DNA of 64,000 nt from JAVJSD01 sp040219575. Its GTDB lineage: Bacteria; Planctomycetota; Planctomycetia; Pirellulales; Pirellulaceae. The position numbers and the translations under genes were made by a program. The stretch spans positions 1 to 64,000 of the forward strand of contig JAVJSD010000090.1 of the NCBI GenBank assembly GCA_040219575.1, in the 5' to 3' direction. Shown here one piece after another: positions 18,056 through 26,513 of the stretch. The stretch's first letter is position 1. The number at the start of each line of letters is the position of its first letter. Below the pieces are notes generated by a model, which saw only the letters and a list, made by a program, of their open reading frames with translations, was not told the DNA's origin and did no database searches.

Positions 18056-18955
18056 TCACTCGCCGCTGCGGCGCATCGGCGTCACGGTTGTCGCGGCGCG
18101 CGGTCGCGGCGCACTGGTCGTGGGTAAGTGCGGCGCGGGCACGCTCGAGGCCGCCGGCTCCGGATGCCTTGCGACGGGCGCCGCCGGCTCGGGCGCGGAA
18201 GCGGCCGGGGGCGGCGGATTGGAACGCGGCGTGTCGTGGTCGTCGTCGCCGAGGTACTTGCGGCGGACTTCCTCATGCGCGCGGACTTCATCGGGCGAAC
18301 CGTGGCACAGCACCGATCCTTCGCTGATCACGTACACGCGGTCGCTGATCCGCAGAATCGCGCGGGCCTTGTGGTCGGTGATCAGAATCGAGATGCCTTG
18401 ATCGCGCAGTTCGCAGATCAGCGCCTGGATGCCCTGCACCGTGACGGGGTCGATGCCGTTGAACGGTTCGTCGAGCAGGATGATCTTGGGATCGGAGACC
18501 AGGCAGCGCGCGATCTCCAGCCGCCGACGTTCTCCGCCGGAAAGCCGGCCCGCCTTCGATTTGCGAATGTGCGTGATTTTGAAACGCTCGAGCAGTTGCT
18601 GGCAACGGTCGTTGCGCTGCTTGCGGCCCATGCCCAACAGCTCCATCATACCCAGCAGATTCTGCTCGACGCTCAGCGTGCGGAACACGCTGGAGTCTTG
18701 CGCCAGGTAGCCGACGCCCCCTTCCCGCGCGCGGCGGTACATGGGCCAGTTGGTCACATCGTTGTCGTTGACGAACACACGCCCCTTGTTCGGTTCGATC
18801 AGGCCGCACGTCATGTTGAAGCAGGTTGTCTTGCCGGCGCCGTTGGGGCCGAGCAGTCCCACGATTTCGGCGGCGTTGACGTGCATATCGACGCCCTTGA
18901 CCACCTTGCGGCGGCCGTAAATCTTGACCAGGCCCTTGGCTTCCAGAATCGGCAT
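18056..18955 (-). CDS. lptB: LptB-like ABC transporter ATP-binding protein
   Basis: A 299-residue ABC ATPase closest in organisation to LptB, the cytoplasmic motor of lipopolysaccharide transport. Walker A is GPNGAGKTT (36-44), signature LSGGERRR, Walker B IILLDEPF followed by NGIDP, and the switch His in ITDH. The ATG at 18955 has GGAGG 7 nt upstream. About 55 Pro/Ala/Arg-rich residues follow the ABC fold (after KYLGDDDHD); they are absent from typical 240-residue LptB and probably disordered. It lies 50 bp downstream of the signal peptidase gene on the same strand, so the two are probably co-transcribed. Branched-chain amino acid ATPases (LivG) are a less likely alternative. Confidence 0.82.
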   Translation of the reverse strand: MPILEAKGLVKIYGRRKVVKGVDMHVNAAEIVGLLGPNGAGKTTCFNMTCGLIEPNKGRVFVNDNDVTNWPMYRRAREGGVGYLAQDSSVFRTLSVEQNLLGMMELLGMGRKQRNDRCQQLLERFKITHIRKSKAGRLSGGERRRLEIARCLVSDPKIILLDEPFNGIDPVTVQGIQALICELRDQGISILITDHKARAILRISDRVYVISEGSVLCHGSPDEVRAHEEVRRKYLGDDDHDTPRSNPPPPAASAPEPAAPVARHPEPAASSVPAPHLPTTSAPRPRAATTVTPMRRSGE

Positions 18956-19005
18956 GCGTGATCCTCCATGACGCGGCGTGCGTGCTTTGTCGCCTGCTGC
19001 GGCCC

Positions 19006-20919
19006 TTAGCGAATGAAACCCATCTGCGAGAAGTTGGGCACGAACCCGTGCCACGGGTGCGGCCAATAAATGAACAACGCCTTGCCCAACAGCATGTCCT
19101 CCTCCACGTAGGGGCCGTGCAGCCACATCCGCGCGTCGCTGCTTTGCGGGCTGTTGTCACCCAGCGGCAAGAATTGAAGCTGTCCTTGCGCGGGATCCCC
19201 GTTGAGCGGGCCGCCCTCGGGCAACAACAATTCGTTGCGTCGGGCGAACAGTTCCGTCGTGGCCCACTGCTCGGGCGAGCGCAAGATGGGCGGTATCTCC
19301 GCCTCGTCTCGGTAGTTTGGGCGATACTCCTGGGGTATGTTCTCCCATTCGGTCCGATAGCCGTCGCTCCAAACGGCGATGTAGTACACGTCGCGCAGCA
19401 CGCGGATCCGCGTCAGCTTGAGCGCGGCGCCGCGGACGCCGATGCCGACCGGCGCGAGGTCGCCCGGATCTTCAGGAGACCACACCGGCCGCGTCTGCCC
19501 GCTGGGCACGAAGGTCGTCGGCCCATCGAATGTGATCGGTTGGTCGTTGACCCACAGCACGAGTTCGTTGTCGACGTTCGCAAACCGAACCTGGTAAGTA
19601 CCGGCCCCTTTGAGGCCGATGTCGGCCGCCTGGGGCGACTCCGCCGACTTGCCCTGGTCGTCGAGAAACGACTGGCCCCCCTCGTCGAGCAGCAGTTTCG
19701 CCTTGCCCGTGGCGACATCGATGCGGCACTGATGGTTGACGCCCGCCTTCACCAGGTTGAAGACCAACTCTCCCGTGTCGCTGGCAAGTTCAAACTCACA
19801 CTCGACGGCCAGATCGCCCACCCAGTGCAGGCCGTTCGGCGGACGCGACAGCGGATTATCGGGGTCTTTTCCGGCGCCGTTGTACGCGTAGAAATCGGAG
19901 ACCAACCCTCCGCGATGCCGCGCTCTCAAGACGGTCCGTTTCTCCGTCTCGTCGAGGATGCGATCGCCGTTGGCGTCGTACTTGCGCAGCAGATCGCTCA
20001 CTCGGGCTTGCGTATCGCCGATCTCGTCGAGCCCCAGCACTTGCGCCACGCCGGTGGCGCTCTCGTAACCGAGTTGATCCAGATCGCGCAGCGCGTTCCA
20101 GTCGTCGAGCCCCATCCAGACTTTCGACTGCGGCACGATGTGGTGGTAGCGCAGCCAGCTTTCGCCGCCCTGGCCGTCGGTCTCGAAGACCCGGCCGTCT
20201 TCACTTACGCTCCAGGCGGCGCCCTCTCCCGACGGCGACCAGGCCTGCCACCGCGACGGCCAACCCGCGGCCCGAAGTTTCGTGGGGATGAACTCGGAGT
20301 CGTCGACCGGCTGCAGCATCGCCTTCAACTTGGCGGGGCTGTGGTCGGTCTTGCGGACGATGTGAAACTCGCTTTCGCCCTCGCGGCGGACGTAGATGTT
20401 GCCGTGGTAGATGCGAACCTGTTCGCCGGGCAGGCCGATCAGGCGCTTGATGTAATTCTGTTTGGCGTTGCCTGGGAATTTGAACACGATCACGTCCCAC
20501 CGCTGCGGCGAACCGAGTTCATAGGCGAACTTACTGACCAGGATGCGGTCGCCGTCGTACTCCGGCTCGTCTGGGACGACGACGTTCTTGTTGTCGCGGA
20601 ACTCGATGTGTTTGACCTGTTTGACAAATCCGCAATCGGGGCAAATCACCGAGAAGACGAGATCCTTGCTCTCGCTGGCGCCGGTGCGATAGCGGTAGCC
20701 GCACTCGGGGCACTGGGTGTCGATATGCCGGCCCTGCAGCGTGGGGGCCATCGACCCGGTGGGGATGACGAACGCCTCGGCCTCAAACGCCCGGAACAGG
20801 AACGCCAGGATGATGGCGATCACGATCGACTCGACCGTCTCCCGCGTCCCCCGGCCGCCCAGCGGTTGGTGCTGCTGGCTGGAGTCGTTGGCGCCGGCCG
20901 CTTTCTTTTCCTTGCTCAT
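19006..20919 (-). CDS. lepB: Signal peptidase I with zinc-ribbon and very large C-terminal insertion
   Basis: A 637-residue type I signal peptidase, about twice the E. coli size. One transmembrane helix (about 31-49) precedes the nucleophile S56 (IPTGSMAPTLQG). Residues 70-96 insert a Cys4 zinc ribbon (CPEC...CPDC). The box with GDRILV follows, then the general-base K158 in YIKRLIGLPGE. About 400 residues are then inserted before the last conserved box, GDNSPQSSDAR (587-597). The insert holds an EF-hand-like loop, DANGDRILDETE (315-326), and a beta-rich lectin/LamG-like segment (about 366-500). The ATG at 20919 is preferred over a TTG 27 nt upstream. The enzyme cleaves secretory preproteins at the outer face of the cytoplasmic membrane; the insert's role is unknown. 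Confidence 0.88.
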   Translation of the reverse strand: MSKEKKAAGANDSSQQHQPLGGRGTRETVESIVIAIILAFLFRAFEAEAFVIPTGSMAPTLQGRHIDTQCPECGYRYRTGASESKDLVFSVICPDCGFVKQVKHIEFRDNKNVVVPDEPEYDGDRILVSKFAYELGSPQRWDVIVFKFPGNAKQNYIKRLIGLPGEQVRIYHGNIYVRREGESEFHIVRKTDHSPAKLKAMLQPVDDSEFIPTKLRAAGWPSRWQAWSPSGEGAAWSVSEDGRVFETDGQGGESWLRYHHIVPQSKVWMGLDDWNALRDLDQLGYESATGVAQVLGLDEIGDTQARVSDLLRKYDANGDRILDETEKRTVLRARHRGGLVSDFYAYNGAGKDPDNPLSRPPNGLHWVGDLAVECEFELASDTGELVFNLVKAGVNHQCRIDVATGKAKLLLDEGGQSFLDDQGKSAESPQAADIGLKGAGTYQVRFANVDNELVLWVNDQPITFDGPTTFVPSGQTRPVWSPEDPGDLAPVGIGVRGAALKLTRIRVLRDVYYIAVWSDGYRTEWENIPQEYRPNYRDEAEIPPILRSPEQWATTELFARRNELLLPEGGPLNGDPAQGQLQFLPLGDNSPQSSDARMWLHGPYVEEDMLLGKALFIYWPHPWHGFVPNFSQMGFIR

Positions 20920-21669
20920 GCTGCTTCGCAATTCGTTGTCTGGCAATTGGTTGGCGAATCGACGTCGATAGCTGGCAGCCCTCCCGCGGAGAGGCCGCCA
21001 CCACGGTTATTCGCCCGGCGAGGCGGAATATACTGGAAATCGCCGGCGGTTGATACTTGAAGTCCCTCCCGTAGGGCAGCCTTCCAGGCTGCCAATTTCA
21101 GGCCCCCCACAAGGCAGGGCATCGTGCGTTCCGCTCCTGGGGATTTCGACGCAAGCATTTTTTCGATGCCTCGATCGATTCGCTCCCGCACGGCCGCCGG
21201 ATTGATGCGTGCTGAATGTTGATTTTTGATTGTTGAAGTGGAACAGCGCCAAGCCTTCGCGCAGCTGCTCACCCCCTCAATCTGCAATCTGAAATCTGAA
21301 ATCTGAAATCCGAAGTCCAACCTCCCAATTCACCACCACCCCCCACCCCGTCAACGCCACTCCGGTGAATCACCACCCCATTCACCACCCCCCAATTGGC
21401 TGTTCAGCACGCGCCGATTCACCACCGAGGTCATCGCCTCGCGCTCCACCGGCGATGGTCCGCTTCGAACCGGTAACCCCTCCAACTGCATCCTACCAGG
21501 GCGACTGCGCGTGAAACGCGCTTTTCGCGCGTCGCGTGCGTGCTTTTCGCGCGCTTTTCGCGCGACAAGAGTCCGCCGAGCCAGGCAAATGTGCTTCCGC
21601 AGCGCGGCGAAGGTAGAATCGGGGCCTCGCGCCGCTGTTGTCACTCACCCTCCCGCGGAGTTGCTTGCT
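20920..21669. other. Intergenic region with several repeats, no gene seen
   Basis: About 750 nt between divergent lepB and sulfatase genes. It holds a GTAGGGCAGCC palindrome at 21071-21093 and a ttgattttt/ttgttg stretch at 21219-21236. An aatctga heptamer array spans 21279-21315. A cluster of cgcgcttttcgcgcg motifs lies at 21507-21564. Promoters for both flanking genes must lie here but I cannot place them. Confidence 0.6.
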
Positions 21670-23118
21670 GTGAATCGAAACTTCCTGCGTTCGTTCGGCA
21701 TCGGGCCCCTCGCGATGATCGCCGGCGTGCTGTGCCTGGGCATGCTCGGCTCCTCCGCCCGGGCGGAGCGGAAGCAGCCGAATATCGTCGTGATTCTGGC
21801 GGACGACCTGGGCTATGGCGACCTGGGCTGTTTCGGCCAGAAGACGCTCGAGACGCCCCGGCTCGACGTGATGGCGAAGCAAGGCATGCGGTTCACCCAG
21901 TTCTACGCCGGTTGCGCGGTCTGCGCGCCGTCGCGGTGCGTGCTGCTCACCGGCCGGCATGGCGGTCGGACCGTCGTCCGCGGCAACTCGACCGAGCCGA
22001 TCGTGATTCGCCCCGGTCAGCCGACGCTGGCCTCAGTGCTCAAGAAGGCGGGCTACGCCACGGGGTGCGTCGGCAAATGGGGCGTCGGCACGCCCGACGA
22101 CTTCACCAATCCCAACGACGTCGGTTTCGATCACTTCTTCGGCTACGTGAACATGTGGCACGCCCACAACTTCTATCCGGAATTCCTGATCCGCAACGGC
22201 AAGGTGGAGCCGCTCAAGAACCAAGTCGGCCCGAAGTGGAAAGCCTGGCAGGACCCGAAGCTGCCGCAAGGCGGCAAGGGCGTGGCGGAGCAGCGCGTCG
22301 AGTACGCGCCCGACCTGTTCATCGAGGAGGCGCTCGGTTTCATCCGCGACCATCACGAGCAGCCGTTCTTCCTGTACTTCGCGATGAACGTGCCGCACGC
22401 CAACAACGAAGGGGGCGCCAACGGCATGGAGGTTCCCGACCTGGGCGCGTTCGCCGCCAAGGATTGGCCGGCGCCGGAACAGGGCTTCGCCGCCATGATC
22501 CGCAACATCGATCGCGACACCGGCCGCATTCTCGACCTGCTGGAGGAACTGGAGATCGCCGAGGACACGCTGGTGTTGTTCACCTCCGACAACGGGCCGC
22601 ACCAGGAGGGCGGGCATAAGGCCGACTTCTTCGATTCGAACGGTCCCTATCGCGGCATCAAGCGAGATCTCACCGAGGGGGGCATTCGCGTGCCGACGAT
22701 CGCCTGGTGGCCCGGCACGATCGCGGCCGGGGGCGAGTCGATCCGCTCTTGGTACTTCGGCGACCTGATGGCGACGGTGTCGCAACTGGCCGGCGTCAAG
22801 CCGCCGGAGGACATCGACAGCGACAGTTTCGTGGCGGCGCTGCGGGGCACGGACGACGAGAAGCCGTGGAAGCGCGACAGCGCCATGTACTGGGAGTTCT
22901 ACGAGCGCGGTTCGTCGCAAGCGGTGCGGTTCGGCAAGTGGAAGGCGATTCGCGCGCCGATGCTGACCGGCGAGATTGAACTTTACGACCTGTCGTGGGA
23001 CTTCGATGAGGACCACGATTACGCGCCGCGGCGGCCGGATCTGGTCAAGCACGCCAAGAGTCTGCTCGACAAGCTGCACGAGCCGGATCCGAACTGGCAG
23101 GTTCCCGCTTCACGCTAG
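21670..23118 (+). CDS. Secreted sulfatase (arylsulfatase family)
   Basis: A 482-residue formylglycine-dependent sulfatase. The formylglycine site is C85-A-P-S-R (CAPSR), a perfect CxPSR motif. Metal ligands are in ILADDLGYGDLG (D45, D46) and TSDNGPH. The GTG at 21670 is favoured: ggag lies 9 nt upstream and the next residues form a signal peptide (about 8-31, LAMIAGVLCLGMLGSSARA). The ORF upstream of this start is Arg/Ala-rich and repeat-derived. It should desulfate a polysaccharide or aryl sulfate outside the cytoplasm. No glycosidase is adjacent to reveal the substrate. Confidence 0.9.
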   Translation: MNRNFLRSFGIGPLAMIAGVLCLGMLGSSARAERKQPNIVVILADDLGYGDLGCFGQKTLETPRLDVMAKQGMRFTQFYAGCAVCAPSRCVLLTGRHGGRTVVRGNSTEPIVIRPGQPTLASVLKKAGYATGCVGKWGVGTPDDFTNPNDVGFDHFFGYVNMWHAHNFYPEFLIRNGKVEPLKNQVGPKWKAWQDPKLPQGGKGVAEQRVEYAPDLFIEEALGFIRDHHEQPFFLYFAMNVPHANNEGGANGMEVPDLGAFAAKDWPAPEQGFAAMIRNIDRDTGRILDLLEELEIAEDTLVLFTSDNGPHQEGGHKADFFDSNGPYRGIKRDLTEGGIRVPTIAWWPGTIAAGGESIRSWYFGDLMATVSQLAGVKPPEDIDSDSFVAALRGTDDEKPWKRDSAMYWEFYERGSSQAVRFGKWKAIRAPMLTGEIELYDLSWDFDEDHDYAPRRPDLVKHAKSLLDKLHEPDPNWQVPASR

Positions 23119-23878
23119 ATCATCCGGGCGAGATCGCGAATCGGCTCGATGTCGGCGTCCACCGGGTAGGTCGATGTTGGAAGCAGCCGGAGGCAGATTT
23201 AACGCAGAGGCGCAAAGGCGCGGGAGAGTCGACATCAGCCGCCGCGCCCCATTCTACGCGATGAAGTCAGTGGCAAACGGGGGCAGCCATCCAGTGCCTG
23301 TCGTCGTGCCAGCGGGGCGTTCTTACGCACCGAAGGTGCACGGCAGGCCAGCCCTGGGCAAACGAGCGCCGCGAGTGCCGCCCAGGGTAGGGCGCTCGCA
23401 ACAACATGGGCACGCCGAAGGCGTGCGGCAGGCGCCTTGGTGGGGCCATCGCGTTTCTCCTTGTGAGTCGCCCTGCCGCACGCCTTCAGCGTGCCGCAAG
23501 ATCATCGAACGCTCAACCCAGGGCGGCGTTTGCTGCGCAAACTTGCCCTCGTATGATCAGTTTTACCGTACACAGGCCGGCTTCGGTGCGAAGGTGTGGG
23601 TCGAAGCGTTGGGAATTGGCGGGAAGAGTTCGGGGAAGGCGAATGGGGCTGCGCTCGTTCGAACCTGCCATGCACCTTTGGTGCGGAGGATGCAGGGGGA
23701 AACATTGGGAAATGGCGGGATGGGGACAATCGCGGAGAAGGCCGGCCCGGCTCTCCGCCTGGCCCGGGTGATGCCTCCAGGGTTGTCAGGCGGCGCCTGA
23801 CCTACAGGACTACAAGTCTCTCCCTTGCTGGCGCAACGGGCTCGGCGACCACGGGCTCGGCGATCATGGGCTCGGCGC
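23119..23878. other. Long intergenic region built of interleaved palindromes, no gene seen
   Basis: About 760 nt between convergent genes. An inverted repeat, gcacgccgaaggcgtgcggcag (23410-23431), faces its near-perfect complement at 23473-23494. Just before it, ccctggg/cccaggg and cgagcgcc/ggcgctcg arms interleave (23352-23398), so two stems would overlap in pseudoknot order. ORFs in the region are repeat-derived with no family match. Confidence 0.6.
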
Positions 23879-24658
23879 CTACGCATCCATTTTGAACAGG
23901 CGGCGGGCGTTTTGGGTGGTGCGTTGGGCGAGGCGCTCCGTCGGGATGCCGCGGAGCCGGGCCAGGCACTCGGCGGTGTGCACCAACAGCGCCGGCTCGT
24001 TCGGGCGTGTTCCGCGCATCGGGTGCGGCGAAAGGTAGGGGCTGTCGGTCTCGATCAGCAGGCGGTCGTCGGGGATGGTCGCCGCCACGTCGCGCAGGTC
24101 TTGCGACTTCTTGAAGGTCAGCATGCCGGCGAAGCTGATGTACAGGCCCAGATCAAGGCAGCGGCGGGCCAGCGACTCGTCGCCGGTGAAACTGTGCATC
24201 ACGCCCCGCAGCGGGCCGCGCTGTCGGGCTTCCTCCAGCATGGCGACGATGTCGTCGCCGCAGTCGCGCATGTGGACGATGAAGGCCAGGTCGCGCTGTT
24301 GCGAGAGCCGCAGGTGCCGATCGAAATAGTCCTGTTGCAGTTCGAAGGGGGCGTAGTCCCAGTAGCGGTCGAGTCCCGTTTCCCCCAGGGCGACGACTTT
24401 CGGCCGCTCGACGAGCGCGGTGATCTGCTCCCAGTCGCCCGGTTGGGCCTCGGCGCAGTAATTCGGTTGGATGCCGACCGCCGCGAACACGCCCTCGAAC
24501 TTCGCCGCCAGGTCGACGCAGACGCGGCTCGAAGCGGCGGTGGTTCCGACGGCGACAATCTGCTCGACGCCCGCCTCATGGGCCCGCTCGATCACCTGCT
24601 CACGCTGGTCGTCGAACTGCTCGTCGTCGAGATGGGCGTGGGTATCGAACAACCGCAC
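23879..24658 (-). CDS. tatD: TatD-family metal-dependent hydrolase
   Basis: A 259-residue TIM-barrel hydrolase with DNase or proofreading-type activity. Metal ligands are FDTHAHLDD (N-terminus), E in LGETGLDRY, H in FIVHMRD, H in VMHSFTG, and D in LLIETDSPYLSP. I choose the GTG at 24658, which gives the usual family N-terminus (V-R-L-F-D-T-H) with gaaggga about 8 nt upstream. An ATG at 24712 would add 18 residues. It is not accompanied by tatABC, and no role beyond a cytoplasmic nuclease can be inferred. Confidence 0.9.
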   Translation of the reverse strand: MRLFDTHAHLDDEQFDDQREQVIERAHEAGVEQIVAVGTTAASSRVCVDLAAKFEGVFAAVGIQPNYCAEAQPGDWEQITALVERPKVVALGETGLDRYWDYAPFELQQDYFDRHLRLSQQRDLAFIVHMRDCGDDIVAMLEEARQRGPLRGVMHSFTGDESLARRCLDLGLYISFAGMLTFKKSQDLRDVAATIPDDRLLIETDSPYLSPHPMRGTRPNEPALLVHTAECLARLRGIPTERLAQRTTQNARRLFKMDA

Positions 24659-24899
24659 CAGGAGATCCCTTCTTCCAGCGTCGAAAATCAATCCGCGGAC
24701 CGGCCGCCGCAACGGGGCCGGTTATCAACCGCTTCGCATTTTTACCACAGAGTCACAGGGGAGACAGAGATGGGCGGCACGCCGTTGGCTCCGTCTGCCG
24801 ACTCTCTGCTCTCTCCGCTTCCTCCTGTTCAACCCGTTCTTTATCGTCGGACGGCGGCGCGTTGTTCTGCGAGCGGGGAACGTCTATCTTGCTGGCAGC

Positions 24900-26360
24900 A
24901 TGAAACAGGGTCTGAACCGCTCCGATGTCCGCCTCCACGAGGTGCCCCTCTGGCAGCGGTCGATCATGCGCTTCTTCGGCCGGCCGTGGGTGGAGGTGAC
25001 GATCGGCGTGCTGATCGTCGTTTCCGTGATCTTGACGCTGGTGGAATTCGCCCTCACGGGCGGAAGCTTCGAAGCCGCGCCTTCGCTGACGACGGCGCGG
25101 CTTGAGACGGCCAACAACGTGCTGACCATCGTCTTCTCGGTCGAGTTGTTGTTTCGCTTTCTGGGCGCTCCCTCGAAGATCCGGTTCTTCCGCGAATTCT
25201 GGATCGACATCCTGGCGGTGCTGCCGCTGTTTCGCGTGTTCCGCGCGGCGCGGGTCGTGCGGCTGTTGCGGCTGGTCCGCGTGCTGCGGCTGTTCGGCGT
25301 GGTCTCGCGGCTGCGGAGCCACTTTCCCTACGTGCTGCGGCGCGGGCTGGTGGAGTATCTGTTCGTCTGCGGGCTGCTGGTGGTGACGGTCCTGTTCGGC
25401 ACCGGCGCGATGATGTTCTTCGAAGGACGCGCCACGCCGGGCGAGGGAGACAGTTTCGATCTGACCGGTTCGTTCTGGTTCAGCCTGTACTCGTTGTTCG
25501 CGGGCGAGCCGATCCCGGCCACGCCGCACACCATCGGCGGCAAGCTGGTGGCGGTGTTCGTGATGTTCATGGGGCTGACGATTTTCGCCATGTTTACCGG
25601 CACGGTCTCGGCCTTCATGGTCGAGCGATTTCGTGAAGAGGGACGATTCGTGGATTGGGACCAACTGGAAGATCACATTGTCATCTGCGGATGGAACAGC
25701 AAGTCGGAGATCATCGTGCAGGAGTACCGCGCCAGCACGGTCAGCAACAGCGTGCCGATCGTGGTCATCGCCCAGCTCGAAGCGGATCAAACCCTCGGCG
25801 AAATCGGCGCGAACGTGCATTTTCTGAACGACGATTTCACCCGCGTGCCGGCGCTGGAGAAGGCCGGCATTCACCGGGCGCGGACCTGCATCATCCTCTC
25901 CGACATCAGCGGCGGCCGCAGCGAGCAGGACGCCGACGCCCGCACGATTCTGGCGGCGCTGACGGTCGAGAAACTCAACCCGGCGGTCTACACGTGCGCG
26001 GAACTGCTGAACCGTTCGTACGGCACGCACCTCACGATGGGGCACGTGAACGACTACGTGGTGAGCGGCGAGTACAGCGCCTACATGCTGGCCCAGGCGG
26101 CCATGAACCGCGGCCTGATGGGCGTGTTCACCGAACTGCTCACGTACCAGCGGGGCAACGAGTTCTACCGGCTGGATTTGCCCGACAAATGGCACGGCCG
26201 CACGTTTCTCGAGCTGTTCGTGGAGCTGAAGAAGACGCGCAACGTGACGCTGGTGGCCGTGCATCCCGAGGATGGCGAGATGCTGGTCAACCCCGCCGAG
26301 CACACCTTCGGCCCGGGCGACGAGGTGGTCGTCATCGCCGAGCACGAGCTGAAGTTGTAG
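24900..26360 (+). CDS. Voltage-sensor-type ion channel with RCK (TrkA-N/C) domain
   Basis: A 486-residue membrane protein of six-helix channel layout. S1 lies near residues 32-50 and S3 near 98-110. S4 has seven arginines exactly three residues apart, R112 to R130 (FRVFRAARVVRLLRLVRVLR). S5 spans about 152-172 and S6 about 214-238. The pore loop (about 188-207) reads FWFSLYSLFAGEPIP and lacks the K+ filter TVGYG. Residues 258-395 form a TrkA-N/RCK Rossmann domain, followed by a TrkA-C-like domain near 415-486 (LVNPAEHTFGPGDEVVVIAE). Start ATG 24900. The arrangement resembles ligand-gated K+ channels such as MthK/GsuK fused to a Kv-type sensor, but ion selectivity is uncertain because of the filter. 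Confidence 0.85.
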   Translation: MKQGLNRSDVRLHEVPLWQRSIMRFFGRPWVEVTIGVLIVVSVILTLVEFALTGGSFEAAPSLTTARLETANNVLTIVFSVELLFRFLGAPSKIRFFREFWIDILAVLPLFRVFRAARVVRLLRLVRVLRLFGVVSRLRSHFPYVLRRGLVEYLFVCGLLVVTVLFGTGAMMFFEGRATPGEGDSFDLTGSFWFSLYSLFAGEPIPATPHTIGGKLVAVFVMFMGLTIFAMFTGTVSAFMVERFREEGRFVDWDQLEDHIVICGWNSKSEIIVQEYRASTVSNSVPIVVIAQLEADQTLGEIGANVHFLNDDFTRVPALEKAGIHRARTCIILSDISGGRSEQDADARTILAALTVEKLNPAVYTCAELLNRSYGTHLTMGHVNDYVVSGEYSAYMLAQAAMNRGLMGVFTELLTYQRGNEFYRLDLPDKWHGRTFLELFVELKKTRNVTLVAVHPEDGEMLVNPAEHTFGPGDEVVVIAEHELKL

Positions 26361-26513
26361 GGAAGCGCGCCAGCGGCGTCTCGTGCTAGCAGCGTCGCGC
26401 GGCGCGGAATTCGGAGTTGACGCAAATCGCCCCCTTTTAGAAACTCGGGGCCTTCTGTCGGTACCGGCTTCCACGGACCAATGCTTCAGCCCACAAGGAT
26501 GGGGGCTTTCACC

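Noticed and set aside
18958..21060. 700-residue plus-strand ORF opposite the signal peptidase
   Set aside because: Antisense shadow; the minus strand holds a complete signal peptidase with all catalytic boxes.
23563..23886. 107-residue minus-strand ORF in the 23-kb gap
   Set aside because: Repeat-derived, Arg/Pro-rich, and overlapping palindromes; no homology signal.
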